59,178 nt of DNA from Phoronis australis (lineage: Eukaryota; Phoronida; Phoronidae), in assembly GCA_002633005.1 (NCBI GenBank), contig NMRA01000109.1, positions 347,846-407,023 of the forward strand. The letters run 5' to 3'. The stretch's first letter is position 1. The number at the start of each line of letters is the position of its first letter. Made by a program: the position numbers and the translations under genes. This document shows positions 22,930 through 35,469 of this stretch, piece by piece. A model generated the notes under the pieces. The model saw only the letters and a list, made by a program, of their open reading frames with translations. It had not been told where the DNA came from and ran no database searches.

Positions 22930-25560
22930 TCAGGTGGCCTGATGCCTTTTGCGGTACATCAGGAGTGATTAGGCCACAAGACCAGGCCCATTACACAAAT
23001 CAGTTCAATTTGACTCATGGGGACACGACATCTCCGGATTCCTCATGGGTAAAATCTTCCAATCTTCCTGTTTGTTTCAGGAAGACATAAAGACTATTAA
23101 ACCTGTATGAACTAACAATGTTAACCGAGCAGGTTATTTGTCTATCAACTAGTAGATTACGGTGTCTATTATAGGCAGGGCAAATCTTCACCAGTTGTTG
23201 AGTCTTAGCTTCCAAGCCTTAGTTGGGATGCAATGAGCATGCCACGTGGCCTGAGATGTCCAGTAATAACCTGGGTCAGCTGTCTTATAACAAACCTATG
23301 CAAATATAACAGTTTCGTTGAACCTTTTGGTTAAATAGGACTTGGAAAAGTTATTTGGTTTGTCTGCAGGCAGAGAGCTTTCTCCATGCATCCAAGGACA
23401 GTTTGCGCACTTAGTGTCTTGCCTTTGCTCTGCAGCACCTATAGGCCACCAGTATGCAAGACTCTGGTACAAAACAGGCATTAATGACTGCTTGGCTGTC
23501 TGAGAGTATGAAGAGTTCCTTGTTTCCAAGGACAGCTTCGTGCTCCCTTGCCAGTTGGGCAACCTTGTGAATGGCAACAATTTCAGCCTGAAAGACTGTA
23601 ACGGTGTTACCCAGTGAGATCCAGCTTTCTTTGTGGTCCCCTGCAAGGTCTTTAAAGTAAATTCCTTATCCTGACTGGTAGTTGTCAAGTTTAGAGCCAT
23701 CAGTGTAACGAACGGACTGTTGGTCATGTAATCAATGATTTCGTGACCATCTCCAATTTCTATCCAAAAGTTATGTTTGTGATTTAGGGTAGTCACTAAA
23801 ATATCACATGGCATTGCCAAAGGTGTTCCAGTTTCTGACATTAACCTGGCTCTCATGAGCAACAGTATCAGTGATTTGCACATTACTCCGTCTCCCTTTA
23901 CGCCGCTGAGGTAAATGTACAAGGGTGGCAAACCAATAAGCATTGCCATTGCAACTGTGGGTGTCCCTAGAAAAGCAGAAGTAAGGCACAAGCAAGCTAA
24001 ACGCTGTATTTGTGTCAGTTTAGTTCTAACAGTGCTCTGTTCAAGAGATGTTATCCATACAGATGCGGCGTAAGCTAACATCGATCTGATAACATCAATG
24101 TATATCCAGAGAGAATTCTTGGGAGAAAGTTCCCAAGTTTTACCGAATACTCGGCAACACCTTATCAGGGCCGACTTGGCCTTGGTTATCTTGTTCATCA
24201 CGTGAAGTGTCCAACAAAGGCGATGGTGGAGATTAACGCCTAGGTAGGTGACTTTTTTCTTGAAGTGGGAGTTCAGTACCATAAAGCTTTAATTGTATTA
24301 CATTCCACTTCCGCTTCCAGGTGAACATGACCCCTTTTATTTCACTGCTATGGATCTCCAAGCCAACCAACTGTCTTGGTCCATCGAATAGCAATATTAA
24401 GTGCCTTCTGGACAACACTGCTGCATGTGCAAGCATCAACACTCGACACACAGAAGACAAGGGTCATTAGCATAGGTCTGTACAACTAGACCTTGCTCTA
24501 TGTTAGCCAACAGCTGCGTAAACAGGAAGTCCATGACCATTTTGATGAGAGCACATGAAGCGGTGCCACCTTATGGAGTACCTCTAGTCAGACAGACAGC
24601 CGCACTACATGTAGCTCAGTCAAGCTTAGCTGTTACATTCTGACTGCTCAGCATGTTGTCAGAATATAGAGTGACACTGTTTTCAGTTGTATTGGTTTGT
24701 TTTGTTTTCTTTTGTTTTGTTTTGTTGTTCTGTTTGATTGACATGACTCCTGAGTTAAGTACAGCGGTGGTGTAATTTGTTTACTACTGATTAGTATGGA
24801 ACTTTCTAGAAGACTGAATTCAGTGCGATGATGAAGTAATTTGTTCACTAGTTTATAGTGTGGAACTTTCTAGAAGACTCTAGCATGGCAGTGATCAATG
24901 CATTAGTATGTGTAGATTCCGGAAAGTTCTGGCATGTGCTTGAATTGATGAAAAGTTGTAGAACAATGCATTAGTATATAAATATACAAGCACATGTCTG
25001 TGAGTCAATTAATCAGAAAAAGCAGTTCAAGAGTTCAGCAGTTGCAGTTAACAGGCATCAGGTTGTTTATTCAGCGAGTGTAACAGTTAATGAAAGTGTC
25101 TCAGAAGTTCACCACAAGTCAAGGCGTCGCTGCGCTGGCTGGAGAGTAGAACAGACATTACGTGAGACTTTTTGTTCGAATAGGATTGTGAACGTACAGT
25201 CGAGATTAATAAAGGATTAACTCGAACCAGTGTTCAGTCTATCATCGCACCGAAAGCTATTAGAACCGGTATGTAACAACCTGCGGCCACCCACACCCGG
25301 GAAAAACGTGACAAATGTACATATTCCAGCTCAAAAGTCCTTTGCCAATCTGAAATTGAACAATTGCATTATAGACAGCATCATGTTTAATGTAGGTGAA
25401 GGCACCGACAATGTCGATGAAAGCGCCAAGAGCAAACATTTTATTGAATACAGCATTTTCTGACCTGGTGATGAAGAGGAGTCTCTGTAGAAAAGCCACC
25501 TCTGTAAACGTACTGATTTCTCAGAATTCTGCTCATCTTGCCTTGCTAAGTGCCACAGAA
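22930..25560 (-). mobile_element. Non-LTR retrotransposon (RT plus RNase H, I-group-like), copy A, split by an LTR
   Basis: Minus-strand RT pieces come in the correct order. FSTETPLHH lies near 25500 and GAFIDIVGAF (motif A) near 25435. An interruption follows, then TRGTP-stop-GGTAS near 24590, YANDP (a decayed YADD, about 24475), VTYLGVNL near 24250, and a thumb region with SMLAYAASVW. RNase H follows with YTDGSK (about 23700), FQAEIVAI and LSDSQAVIN in a shifted frame. A C-terminal CPAY...TC tail lies at 23215-23015. Stops, frameshifts and the altered catalytic motif make it dead. A second copy of the 3' end lies at 40740-41571. The RNase H and tail architecture fits the I/R1-related groups; the exact clade is not determined. 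Confidence 0.75.
24654..25279 (+). mobile_element. Solo LTR candidate inserted in the non-LTR RT
   Basis: About 626 bp from TGTTGTCAG to TATGTAACA, so it begins TGT and ends ACA, as LTRs usually do. It contains a TATA-like box (AGTATATAAATATAC, about 24972), a polyadenylation-like AATAAAGG (about 25208) and short internal duplications (GGAACTTTCTAGAAGACT twice). It separates two parts of one reverse transcriptase (motif A at 25435, RGTP at 24590), which supports insertion. Flanking duplications are not obvious. A related fragment lies at 9195-9442. Confidence 0.5.
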
Positions 25561-25679
25561 CCAAGACCTTTCAATAAGAAGGAAGTTAGAGTAATAGTAC
25601 TAAAGGATTCAGTTACTAAATCTAATAAAGACACTGCAGTGTGTTTAGGAGATGCAGCTAAGGGTGCGAAACAAAACAA

Positions 25680-27165
25680 AACTACCACTAGGAGACGCCT
25701 CAGTAATCGATTTCGTTATCGTCAACCTTCCTCTTAACACTGAGAAAATATACCTCAATTTTCAAAATCATCCTTAGAATGGTTTGGTTTAGACGCCAAA
25801 AAACATACTCGAAAATAGGAAACATGGTCCATGGGTGGCACAAAGTACCTCGATTCCATTCGCAAACGGAGGACAGCATCACCTCACCAATAGATGCCTA
25901 TATTCCAACTTTGCTGAAAATCCGTGGAGGACCTATGAAGATACAGAGGTCAACCTAAAAAACTAAAACTGTCACTAGGGGACACATTGGTAGTCATATC
26001 ACTCCCAAAGTTGTCGTAGTTCGTTGTACACTTGCTAAATTTAGGAAAGATCCTGCAAATGGTTTAGGAGATACAACCATTGGGCCAAAAAACTGCCAAT
26101 AGGGGCGCTACAGTGATCAACGTCCTCGTAAATAATCGTCAGCTTCATGCCAATTTTCACAATTATCCTTGGAACTGTTTGGTTGATAGAGTGGTGGGCT
26201 CCAAAATACAGACTAGAACAGTAAAAAGGGCCACTAGGTGGCGCAAACTACGTCAAATCCACCCGACAACAATAAATTCAATTCCTAAATTTAGTAAAGG
26301 TCCTGCCAACGGTTCAGGAGATACAACCATGGGTGTAAAAACACTGCCACTACGAGTCGTCACAGTGGTCGAAGTCGTCGGAAAATCATCGTCAGCCCTT
26401 CGTAGTAAGAACCATAGACGGATTTGCACCCCCCCCTTTGGCTGCCGCAAAAAACAGGAAGAGGAGTGTGAGGAAACATTGACCTCAATGAACATGTGGC
26501 TGAAACAAGATTTAATAACTTGTCCAATTCCAGTTTGCGTGATTGCGTGAGGGCTCGGACCACCGGCACAGCCGTCTTCCTTTTTTTTAGTCCTCCGTTC
26601 GCGTTAGGCAAAACTTTCGAAAACGTTCACGCTCTCAGTATTTAGAACTCCCTACATTTTATGCTGGATGTGCGTATGCTTACGCGGCTACCCAGAACAG
26701 ACTGCCCCCCCCCCCTTATCATATCCTACATGTAGCTCCGCCACTGAGAACTTACATGCCAAGTTTAGCAATCATCATCATTACAGCGGTTTGGTTGATG
26801 GAGCTGTGGACGCCAAAAAACAGAATCTAAAACACCAAAAATGGCGACAAGGTGGCGCAAACTACGTCGAATTCATCAGAAAACGGGAAGGTAGCGTCAT
26901 CTCACTGATAGATGTCTATATGCCAAATTTTATGAAAATACGTAGCTAAAGAGGTAAGCATAAAAATGCCGCTAGGGGGTACACCATTAGTCAGATCGGT
27001 CCGAAAGCTCGCTCATGCCGTCCCTATTACGAAAGGAACATATGTGCAAAATTTCATGAACGTACGTCAAAGGGTGTGGGAGATAAACCAGTGGACGCTG
27101 AAAGCCAGACGGACAGACGCCGGACGGATGGACTCCGGACGAACCCCGGATGGACGGAGATGACG
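25680..27165 (+). repeat. Tandem-like repeat array 2 with CTCF-like cores
   Basis: Same family as 6295-7340. Cores or weakened cores lie near 25683 (CCACTAGGAGACGCC), 25826, 25976, 26093 (CCAATAGGGGCGCT), 26230 (GCCACTAGGTGGCGC), 26345, 26848 (AAGGTGGCGC) and 26968 (GCCGCTAGGGGGTAC). Shared spacer words are 'ggtttggttgatgga', 'cgccaaaaaacag', 'cgtcaaatccac' and 'gatgtctatatgccaaattt'. It ends at 27098-27165 in a GACGGACAGACG / CCGGACGGATGG minisatellite-like tail, possibly the 3' end of the repeat. The open frames across it are by-products. Confidence 0.7.
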
Positions 27166-27206
27166 TTATAATGTTTCTACATATAATTATGTAGGGGTAT
27201 ACTAAG

Positions 27207-30120
27207 GTAGTTGGCTGCGCTTACGTGCGCCCACATCCCACTATACCGTAACTTACGGTCCGTAGGCACTACGTTAGATTGCAAAAAGGTGGGTGGCTGC
27301 GCCTACGTGCGCCTTCGGCCCAGCAAAGAAGTGTCAAAGTTACAACAGTATTTAAGTTTTGCATTATGCTCAATTTCTGACCGCCAACCTTGCACGTAGC
27401 AGTCATTAACTCTTTGTGCGGAGATACTTAAAACTGAGACTACACACGTGGATTTCTTGGGGGTTTGGTGAAATTTCCAAAAATGACCTAAACATTTCTG
27501 ACGATGAAACCATTGCTGACGCATGTTTGATATTGACGCTTACGTATTAATATATCATATATACGATATTTTGTTCTCTGTTTGCTATTGAACCCAAGAC
27601 CTACTTTGATTGATATCGCATGCTGCAATCTAGCGTCATTTTTGTTTTCAATTTTTACTTCTAATTGGGCCAAAGCTAATAATATTTAAATGCATGTTTG
27701 CGAATGATTCTAACCTGTGCTAACCCACCATTGACTGTTTTGGCATTTTGAAACTGTACCTTTCTCCCCCAGTATGGTGCTAACTGATGCTGTGCCTTTG
27801 TTAATCTAAGAGTCATTTTTGCATGATGCTTGCCGTTTAACTGATTTCATCCAAACCTGATTTCCCCCCTCTTGTCGTACTGCTGTAGGAAATGACATAT
27901 CTTAAAAATATGGGTTGCACGGGTTTCAAACTGTCATTGTAGCTTGGGCCTACATCTAGCAAAATGGTCTCAGAACAAAGTACAATGTAAAATTAAACGA
28001 TCCTAACAACTTTTTGCCATACAAAGTAACTTCGAATTTGAGCAATACACGCTGAACCAAAATCATGCTAAGTACAAAAGTGGACATGCATAATTATTAC
28101 CATGGCGACTAAGTACCATAAAAGCGGTTTTTCTGAACTGGAATTTGACAAACGTGATAATAAAAATATGAAACGATGAGGTTAAAGGATTTGAGTAAGC
28201 TTCATAACCAAATGTAATCTATTACTTTAAAGCAAGTGAGAGTTTCACGTAGTGTTACTTTGGTTCATGTATATCCTGAAGTAGACATTTAGGGTGACAA
28301 AACATGATTCAAAAACACAATTTATGCATAACATTTAGAAAAATATATGTCCTTTCCTAGCACCTCATCATACCTTTTAGAAAGTTTGACTTTCAAACAA
28401 AAAACGACTTCAACTATTTTTAGCATAGTACAATGTGAATTGAATGGACAATTCCAATGGCAATTCATAATAGTCATGACACAAACACCAGGAATCTGTA
28501 AAAGAAACTGGGTATTATCGTTAATGTAGTCGGTTCATCATGCCTTTCAATTTAGCAAAAGACCTTATGATTATGAATTGTGAGCACATGAACCAATAAA
28601 TAAGTTGCATCTGCGTGACTCAATTCTGGTATAATTTCTTGGATTGTATTGAATCGTATGTAGGGATATATGTCACTAAATAGTTGCAAACGCATTTTGA
28701 ACTCGTAATCTATGCCACTGAATATCTGCAGCCCCGTAAACTGGCTTGTGGAAGCTCTGGAGTAACACCCGATATCAACAAGAAACTGCCCCTGGATTTA
28801 CTTCTTCTGTCACCTGATGGATGCAGTGAAAATATTAGTATCAATTTTATTTGGTAGTCCTGATGTCCCACTTCCTAATCCCATGATGTGTTTTCTCTCA
28901 TTGCATGTAATCTACAGCAAATTTGCTGTTTTCGGCATGCAAACAAGTTGCGTTTTCTTCGTGAACATTTGAAGGCATCTAGGTACATTTAAAAAGTTAA
29001 GACGTCAACAAGTGCAATACTGGTGATTTTTTTATCACTGCCGCACCCTGATCGCATACACAAAGCTTAAGCTGAATCTGAAGGATTACCCCTAAAGGAA
29101 ATTGTTGGAAGAATGTAAAGTTTAGATTCATCCATAGAACAGTCAATGGGCTTAGCATAACCTAGTCAGTAGCTCCCAAAATCGTGCTAATTAAGACCGA
29201 TAATTTTCTATGTAAGTAATAAAGTTTAGGTAGGTATATTCAAACCGCCCTATCGAAGTCATTGGCTGATTGGCAACAGTTTAATGTAAAAAATCCTTAA
29301 TTTCAATCATATATCTCACGGATATTTGTCAATGGCAAAACGAAAAAATCTTAAGCCACGTTTTTTAACTGACTTAACTTTTTCTGCAACCTACTGGACA
29401 CAATACATGGCGTTGACAGGAGAAAATTGTAACTATCGCAACAAGAGATATGAAACACCCTGTGGCTAGGTACATGTGCACACTCCACAGTCATAAGCAT
29501 GAATAACCATGAAATCTAGTGCATCAACATGTTAGGCCCAATGGCACGATAAACAATGTCACAACATAGTAAACATGAACCACAAACGAGGTATTCTCTC
29601 CGTTGTGTTCCGTTTAGAGAGTAATTGTTAGTAGGTGGATACTGTCATCTGTTCAACTGAACTGTTACATTAATCCGGCCAGGACAGTACACATAGCAAA
29701 AAGGAAGGGCATAGACTAGCAGTCTTTACATGTACAAGCTGTAACATATGTCATGATAATAAGACTATGGAGTTAAAAACGCATACGAATATAGCGAGAG
29801 AACGTCTTTTCTCCGTGTCACTACAACTAGTTTCCATCAAATATGGTGCTGTCGCGCGCACGCCCGCTTGGGACGCTGTGGTCTTTGAAGAAAGATTTGT
29901 GGCATTTTGAGGAAAGACTGGCAATAGGGTGCTTCCTGTTATGCGTCGGCCTAGCTTGAAACTTCAGAATTCCAAAAGGATCCCCAATGCTGTATTGGGG
30001 CGGAGGAGCACGTAGGCGCAGCCAACCACCTTTTTGCAATCTAACATACATGTAGCGCCTGCGCACCGTACCTTACGGTATAGTGGGACGTGGGTGAATG
30101 TAGGAGCAGCCAACACCTTT
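27207..30120. mobile_element. About 2.9-kb segment bounded by 110-bp inverted repeats made of tandem subunits
   Basis: The left arm (27207-27325) and right arm (29997-30120, reverse complement) share 'ttggctgcgc', 'cccactataccgtaa', 'gttagattgcaaaaaggtgg' and 'ggctgcgcctacgtgc'. Each arm contains two copies of the ggctgcgc-ctacgtgc word about 85-90 bp apart. The interior (27326-29996) has no coding sequence that I recognise. The right arm continues into the 5' end of hAT copy 2, where a related unit (30125-30185, also at 22570-22612) recurs. The arms may therefore be hAT termini in head-to-head arrangement rather than the ends of one separate element. Confidence 0.5.
28836..28975 (+). repeat. 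Dispersed repeat shared with 40740-40885
   Basis: Matches 40740-40885 (blocks TATCAATTTTATTTGGTAGTC, shortened here, and CCCACTTCCTAATCCCAT), which sits at the 3' side of non-LTR copy B. It is probably a stray 3'-UTR piece of the same retrotransposon. Confidence 0.5.
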
Positions 30121-30734
30121 TTACATATTTAAGTAGCCCCTACGCACCGAAATTTAAGTGACGGTATAGTGGTACGATACCTTACGATATCGATGCGCTG
30201 AGACTTTGACGACAGCATTGTTGAAGCACGTTTCGGTGCGCGCTACCGCCATGCATGCATCGATGAGCTCATGATTAGCAAAACCCGGGTGTACAGTAAG
30301 TCGTCAAAAGTAAACAGATTCATTTCATTGAACCCACTACATCAACATTTTGAGTTAGCCAGTGAACACAGAATTCCCGACTCGTGAGATCGGAGCATGT
30401 TATTGGGATTACAGAGATGTTTGTAAAGTCCCACATTCGTTCAGATTCTTGAGCTGATACACGATTTTCTAGGAGTGTTGTCAAGCCTGTTTGTGGATCT
30501 GCAATGCAGAAGTCTGTGGTTGATAATAGCGGGCAGGCATTCGCCACCTTTAAATGAACAACCGTGACCATACGTCCTGTACACGTTATTAAAAATGTTA
30601 TTGTGAACTTGTAGAGTCGTTCACTTGACAATGATGAGCAGTCATTTTGCTCTTTTCTGAGCATCTTCGACCACAAAACATGGCCGATAGGATCTGCAGT
30701 AAGACATGGCAAGCACAAAGCCATAGGTATCAGG

Positions 30735-33700
30735 GCTCGACGCTATTAAAATCGCCAGGTAGCATTTGGCGACCTAGCCAAAATCCCAGGTCGCATTTTC
30801 AAAATCCAGTTCGCATTCATAAATGCCAGGTCGCAAAAATTGCCCGCCATTTTACGCTCCAAAACTGAGTTTTAGATCACCGAGAAAATGTTTAGGTTAT
30901 GCTCTTATCTGCAGCATTAAATACTTACAAATTTCAGACCCCAAAATTGACTTCGTTCATGCAGGTACGGCGTTAATGTTTTTCACGACCGCCATTGAAA
31001 GGCTCTATAGCTCAAGGTAAGTTGCCGACGTGAAAGTTGAATCAGTGATCTCTAACTGACACGTGCATTCGAGTAGCTGAGTTTGCGATTTGAAACGGAA
31101 GAAAATGCCCATTGAAAAAGTATCCGGGATTTTGCTTGGTCTGACCTGCTAATGGCTGTCATCAAAGTCCTTAAAGATTCAAACTAACTCTGAGTGGAAA
31201 GTCCCTCCACTTTTTGTTCGCAGCCCAAATTTTGCAGCTTAACTCGATGTCTGAAAAAAATCTGTCGAAAAAATCCGTGAAACGCCGCCCTAACGTAATG
31301 ACCTATTCGGATGCGCTGGAACAATACAGTGCAAATTTCACAACAAAATTGTGGTACTTATGCTGTTTACCTACTCAACAATTAGTTGTACATGAAAGGA
31401 ATAGCCTCGATATTATTCCCGACTCTCTCCGTGCGGGTTTCCGTCGGTTAATAGTGAGTTTGCTCCAATACCTTCCAAGTACGGGAAAAATAGGTCAGTC
31501 ACAAAACGACACGCATGGAGGCATAAAACAACGCCGGGATTTGGATTTTACATATTGAGAAACGACGTTTTTTGAAAACTGAATATGTTTTAAAATGAGA
31601 GTGACACACCATAGAGGCTGCATGTCAATTTTAAACGGCGCGCGGTCGTTTGTAGAGCGCTATGATGGGCGCTAGCCTAAACTGTGGGCGCCTAATTGGA
31701 AATTCTTTAAAAAATGAGGAGAAACGCTTAGTAGATCAGTGAGCGCTTATTATGAAACATTTAAAAGGTAGGGAGTAGACTTGTGCGAGAACATAGACTC
31801 TATTCACGCGGCGGACATTAAAATCCAAAGCGAGGCTCACTGCGATAAACAAAGCGAAAGTAGACATTGCGTGAGTTAAATAGCCGGTCTTTCGAGTCCA
31901 ACCTGGATATTGAATTTTAATAATGTGTCAACAATTAAACCACACAGACGTAGAAAATTACATTAGAGAACATGTTAAGGCATCAATGAGTTGTCTGACG
32001 AAAGGGTTTAATTTTTTTCGGAAAACTAGGTTCGAAACATGAAAAGTAAATATGACCAAATTGCGGCGATCGTAGTGTTACGGATTAGGTATTATGCTGA
32101 ATGCAGGGTTACTTTTTTTCTTGTAAATTGTTGATCAAAATACTTTCTAGGCGGACCAGGTCATCTGCTCGTATTGTTAACAAGTTGAAGACATATTCGA
32201 CAGTGGTGGCTGTCATGTGCAATTAGTCACATCTGGTTTAATTTGTTGATCAAGAATATTAAAATCAAGCATAATCTGATCCTATGCACTCCCTGGGACT
32301 AACAGTTGATTTGTCATTGATCTGAAAGAACAATTGATGTTATTAAATATATTTTTTATTAAAATAATAAACCAGACTCGTAATTGAAAATAATTTGACC
32401 ATCAATTATGCTTTCTTGGTTGTAATAATTCTTACGTCTATTTCATGTGTTAGATTTCAAGTATCAATTTGGACCAAGTTGAATTTTAAAATTAAAACAC
32501 CTAATTCGTTCGTCCAAAACCTAACCTCGCTTTAGAACTCAATTTCAGTTAACTGGACATTGAAATCATAGTTATCATGTTTCTGCAGGAACCTCGTTCA
32601 TCCGAGGGGAAAGGTGCCAGTGCCTACCTGAGAGGCGATTTTTTCGCCGAGTGAGGGTGGGAACAGTCTACCTCCCGATCACCATCAATAGCACCCCTGC
32701 CCTGTTGCAAGCTCTCATAGCCTCTGTCTCATTTTAAAGTAGCCTTTTGTGCTCTTAAAAATTGTCACCTGTGTGGTTACAGGTTATGTGAACTCAGAGA
32801 GATTTTTCACTAGGGGAATTTTTATGCCTCGTGGGGGGAATTTCGCGTGATATTTCAATATTTTTGAGAGAGGAATAGGGCCGATATTGGGCCCTAAATT
32901 TGAGGGATTGAGGGCTCTGTCCTTTTTGGAAAGAAAAATTATAATGTTTCAACCCGTAGCAGGGGCGAATCCAGGATTTTGAATTGGGGGGGCAGGCACA
33001 GGAATAAGCAACATTTCGGCAGATGCGCGCGCCCAGCCTAAAATCTGGGGATGCAGGGGTCTTGAATTCTTGGATTTGCGGACCTGTTGACTAAAAAAAA
33101 CGGTAAACGGGGTTCATTCAGCGCCTATGCGTTGTTTATTCACCCCCAAGACCCCCTGGTTGCGCACGTGTGCTAGTCAGCAATTCGCACCCGAACTCAA
33201 AAATGGGATCTGATACAATTTTAGTGCCCCCCCCCCAAATCCGTAGTCATGAAAATACAACCTGGCTGGCCCATTCTCTGGTCGTTACTATGATGCTTAA
33301 CAACTGACCGAGATGCGACAAAATATGATCTAACTTTTCGAAAACATTTATTTTACACGGACATATTTTGCTTTGTCGGCGTATGGCAACGACCCAACGC
33401 TTCCGAATTTAAACGTCTTTAGAGATTGTGAAGCGTGTACATATTTTTTCTAGCCGTTCGGGGAACAACACGGACTGAAACACAGACTCCTACGCCGATA
33501 AGCTAACAGAGCTATCGTAGCGAGCCTCGTTTTGGAACGCGCCTCCTGTCGGCGTGAATAGGGTCTATAGTCGTTAACCTGAGTGTTTGCGGTGATAAGA
33601 TATTGAAAGACTGCAATGGTAAGAAACGTTATAATAATACGATTTTGCTAGGCAACCTCCATCTATTAGGGGTGACTTTCTGGATATCGTTACCACCTAT

Positions 33701-34360
33701 ACTGTACCCTTTTTAGCCACCCGGAATAATTTTGTTTTTAATTGCCGCTTCAGCCGGAACAAAATTGTTTCTATTGCAGTCTTTACTGCGGCGTGGTCCG
33801 GGGGAGCGAAAAGTTGAAGAGAAGAATAAAAAGTTCGCTAACCACAATTTTGCACCTAGTACCCGTTTAGTTGCATTAGCTGGCTACGGACATAGAATAT
33901 AGGGTTTAGGGAACATCGACCTCGGGAGACATCGAAACAGGTAATATCAGGTCTGCGTTACTATATCGGTCCCGGGGATTTTCTTAAAGCATCGGGACTT
34001 TTATAACCGCCGGGAATGGGAGTTCATTTTCAAATTAACCACTGGCACCCGGGTGCTTAATAGAGCCAAGCCGGTATACTTTTTCATTTAGGACTATCGC
34101 TGTTCTCTTTTGATGTGCAGCTTTGAAGTAGTGCGCACGCGTGAGCTCACGCACTTGAATCGCTGGAGTAGGCCAACACGTACTTTACGCTGGCAACAAC
34201 GTGTGAAGGACAAATCATATTTCGCGCACGTAGCCTCAGAAACAAGTAAAGGGGTTTGAGAACTTCTTGGCAACTGAAAGTAAGACGTGGTCGTCGTTTG
34301 GCGATTAATAGGGTTGTCATGTGGCAGTCTTATGCGATAAAAACGAGACGCACATCTCTA
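30735..34360. mobile_element. Composite insertion within hAT copy 2
   Basis: This stretch is absent from hAT copy 1 at the corresponding place (about 21930). It begins CAGGGCTCGACGC, resembling many hAT termini (CAGRG), and then has four short CCAGGTCGCA-like words at 30755-30840. I found no matching right terminus. It contains another inverted-repeat element (31794-33567) and one 114-codon open frame (31214-31558) without a recognised domain. Both boundaries are approximate. Confidence 0.45.
31794..33567. mobile_element. Short inverted-repeat element, about 1.8 kb
   Basis: The left end, TAGACTCTATTCACGC followed by GCGAGGCTCACTGCGATA, is mirrored at the right end (complement of 33515-33567: TAGACCCTATTCACGC and ACGAGGCTCGCTACGATA). 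TA flanks both ends. No coding sequence is recognised inside; a CAGGGGCGAATCCAGGATTT word at about 32961 may mark yet another nested terminus. Confidence 0.5.
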
Positions 34361-35469
34361 AGTCACGACTGTCCGCCGGGATCGCTTGCGCGCTAACAAC
34401 GCGGGGAATGTGTTCGTAGCAATGGATGGGACGGTTAGACTACAGAACCTACGAAATGCTCTCAACTGGACTTCTGTATAAGACTCTCCTTTGCAGTACA
34501 GCTGAATGTGAGCGAGCATTTAGCGAAATAATAGGATTGTAACAGAGGCTAACTCTTGTTTGCTATTAGAAACCACCTTCAGCTTGCTGTTTTCCGAGGC
34601 CAATGGTCCCCGCTTTCCATGTTCCACCCACAACTTCATGCCGAAATTTTGATTCGACAACACAGAACTGTTGGTAGTTATCAGTCTAGATCATGTAACT
34701 TAGAGAGGAATAAGACTGCTGTCAAGAAAGTTTGTGGAGGATTCTCTAACTCAACAATCTATCTTTGGAAAGGTCACTAGTACCTGGTAGTTTATTAACT
34801 TGAAAACTAAATGAATAACAAAACAGCTGCTTACAAGAAAGCCCTACTTTGAGTTTATACATTGTATATAAGCGCGAAGACGAGTGTGCATTAAATAAAA
34901 CGTCAGTGCATGTGTAACATCGTGTTTGTGCAAATACTCTTTGAAAGGTGCAGAGTAGCATGTGTTTGTCGGGTTATGAAATTTGAAATTAATATTTCAA
35001 GATAAAGTAAAAATTACGGTGTTATACTATTGGAGGGTAAGGGGGTGTGCGGAGGACACATACAACGGGCGACTAAAAACGCAACCAGCATATCGTTTCT
35101 GAGCGTTACGGGCCTATTGCCCTTTAAAATTATGTTTGGCTCCTATTCAGAGACCGACTGGAATGCCCGCGGACCTCTGCCTTCGAAAATATGTGATTGG
35201 GCCCCCTTTCTGCGACACCCTAGATCCTCTACAGCAGGCTAGAAGTAAATACCCACTCATAAGTCCAAATCAATTTACATTTTTGTGAGTAAGGTTTTTC
35301 GAGTTCAATGTACTGTTTTAATTCTAGGCGATAGGCAGGGCTTTGGGCGCCTTCTTACCTCTAATTTTATCTCTACATCACTTATTGGGAATGTTGCTAC
35401 CTTTGTATTTGGTTAGGTTCATAGTCTTGATGTTAAATAACGCCTTGATACTGATCTTTCTCTTTGAAG

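Larger units (their letters stand above)
29997..35311 (+). mobile_element. hAT-like transposon, copy 2 (plus strand, interrupted)
   Basis: Matches copy 1 in inverse orientation. The 5' repeated units lie at 29997-30185, and a shared 5' stretch (GATTAGCAAAACCCGG, about 30271) precedes transposase remnants to about 30730. A foreign stretch runs to about 34360, after which transposase remnants resume. The dimerisation motif STAECERAFSEI is at 34495-34530, followed by IRQHRTVGSYQSRSCNL at 34649-34700. The 3' non-coding part (34985-35311) mirrors 19050-19375 (AATATTTCAAGATAAAGTAA, GCGGACCTCTGCCTTCGAAA). It carries the unfilled TTAA site near 34891. Stop codons and the large insertion make it inactive. 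Confidence 0.6.

Noticed and set aside
25396-25737. 113-codon plus-strand frame
   Set aside because: It lies antisense to the RT motif A region of non-LTR copy A and runs into repeat array 2; a by-product.
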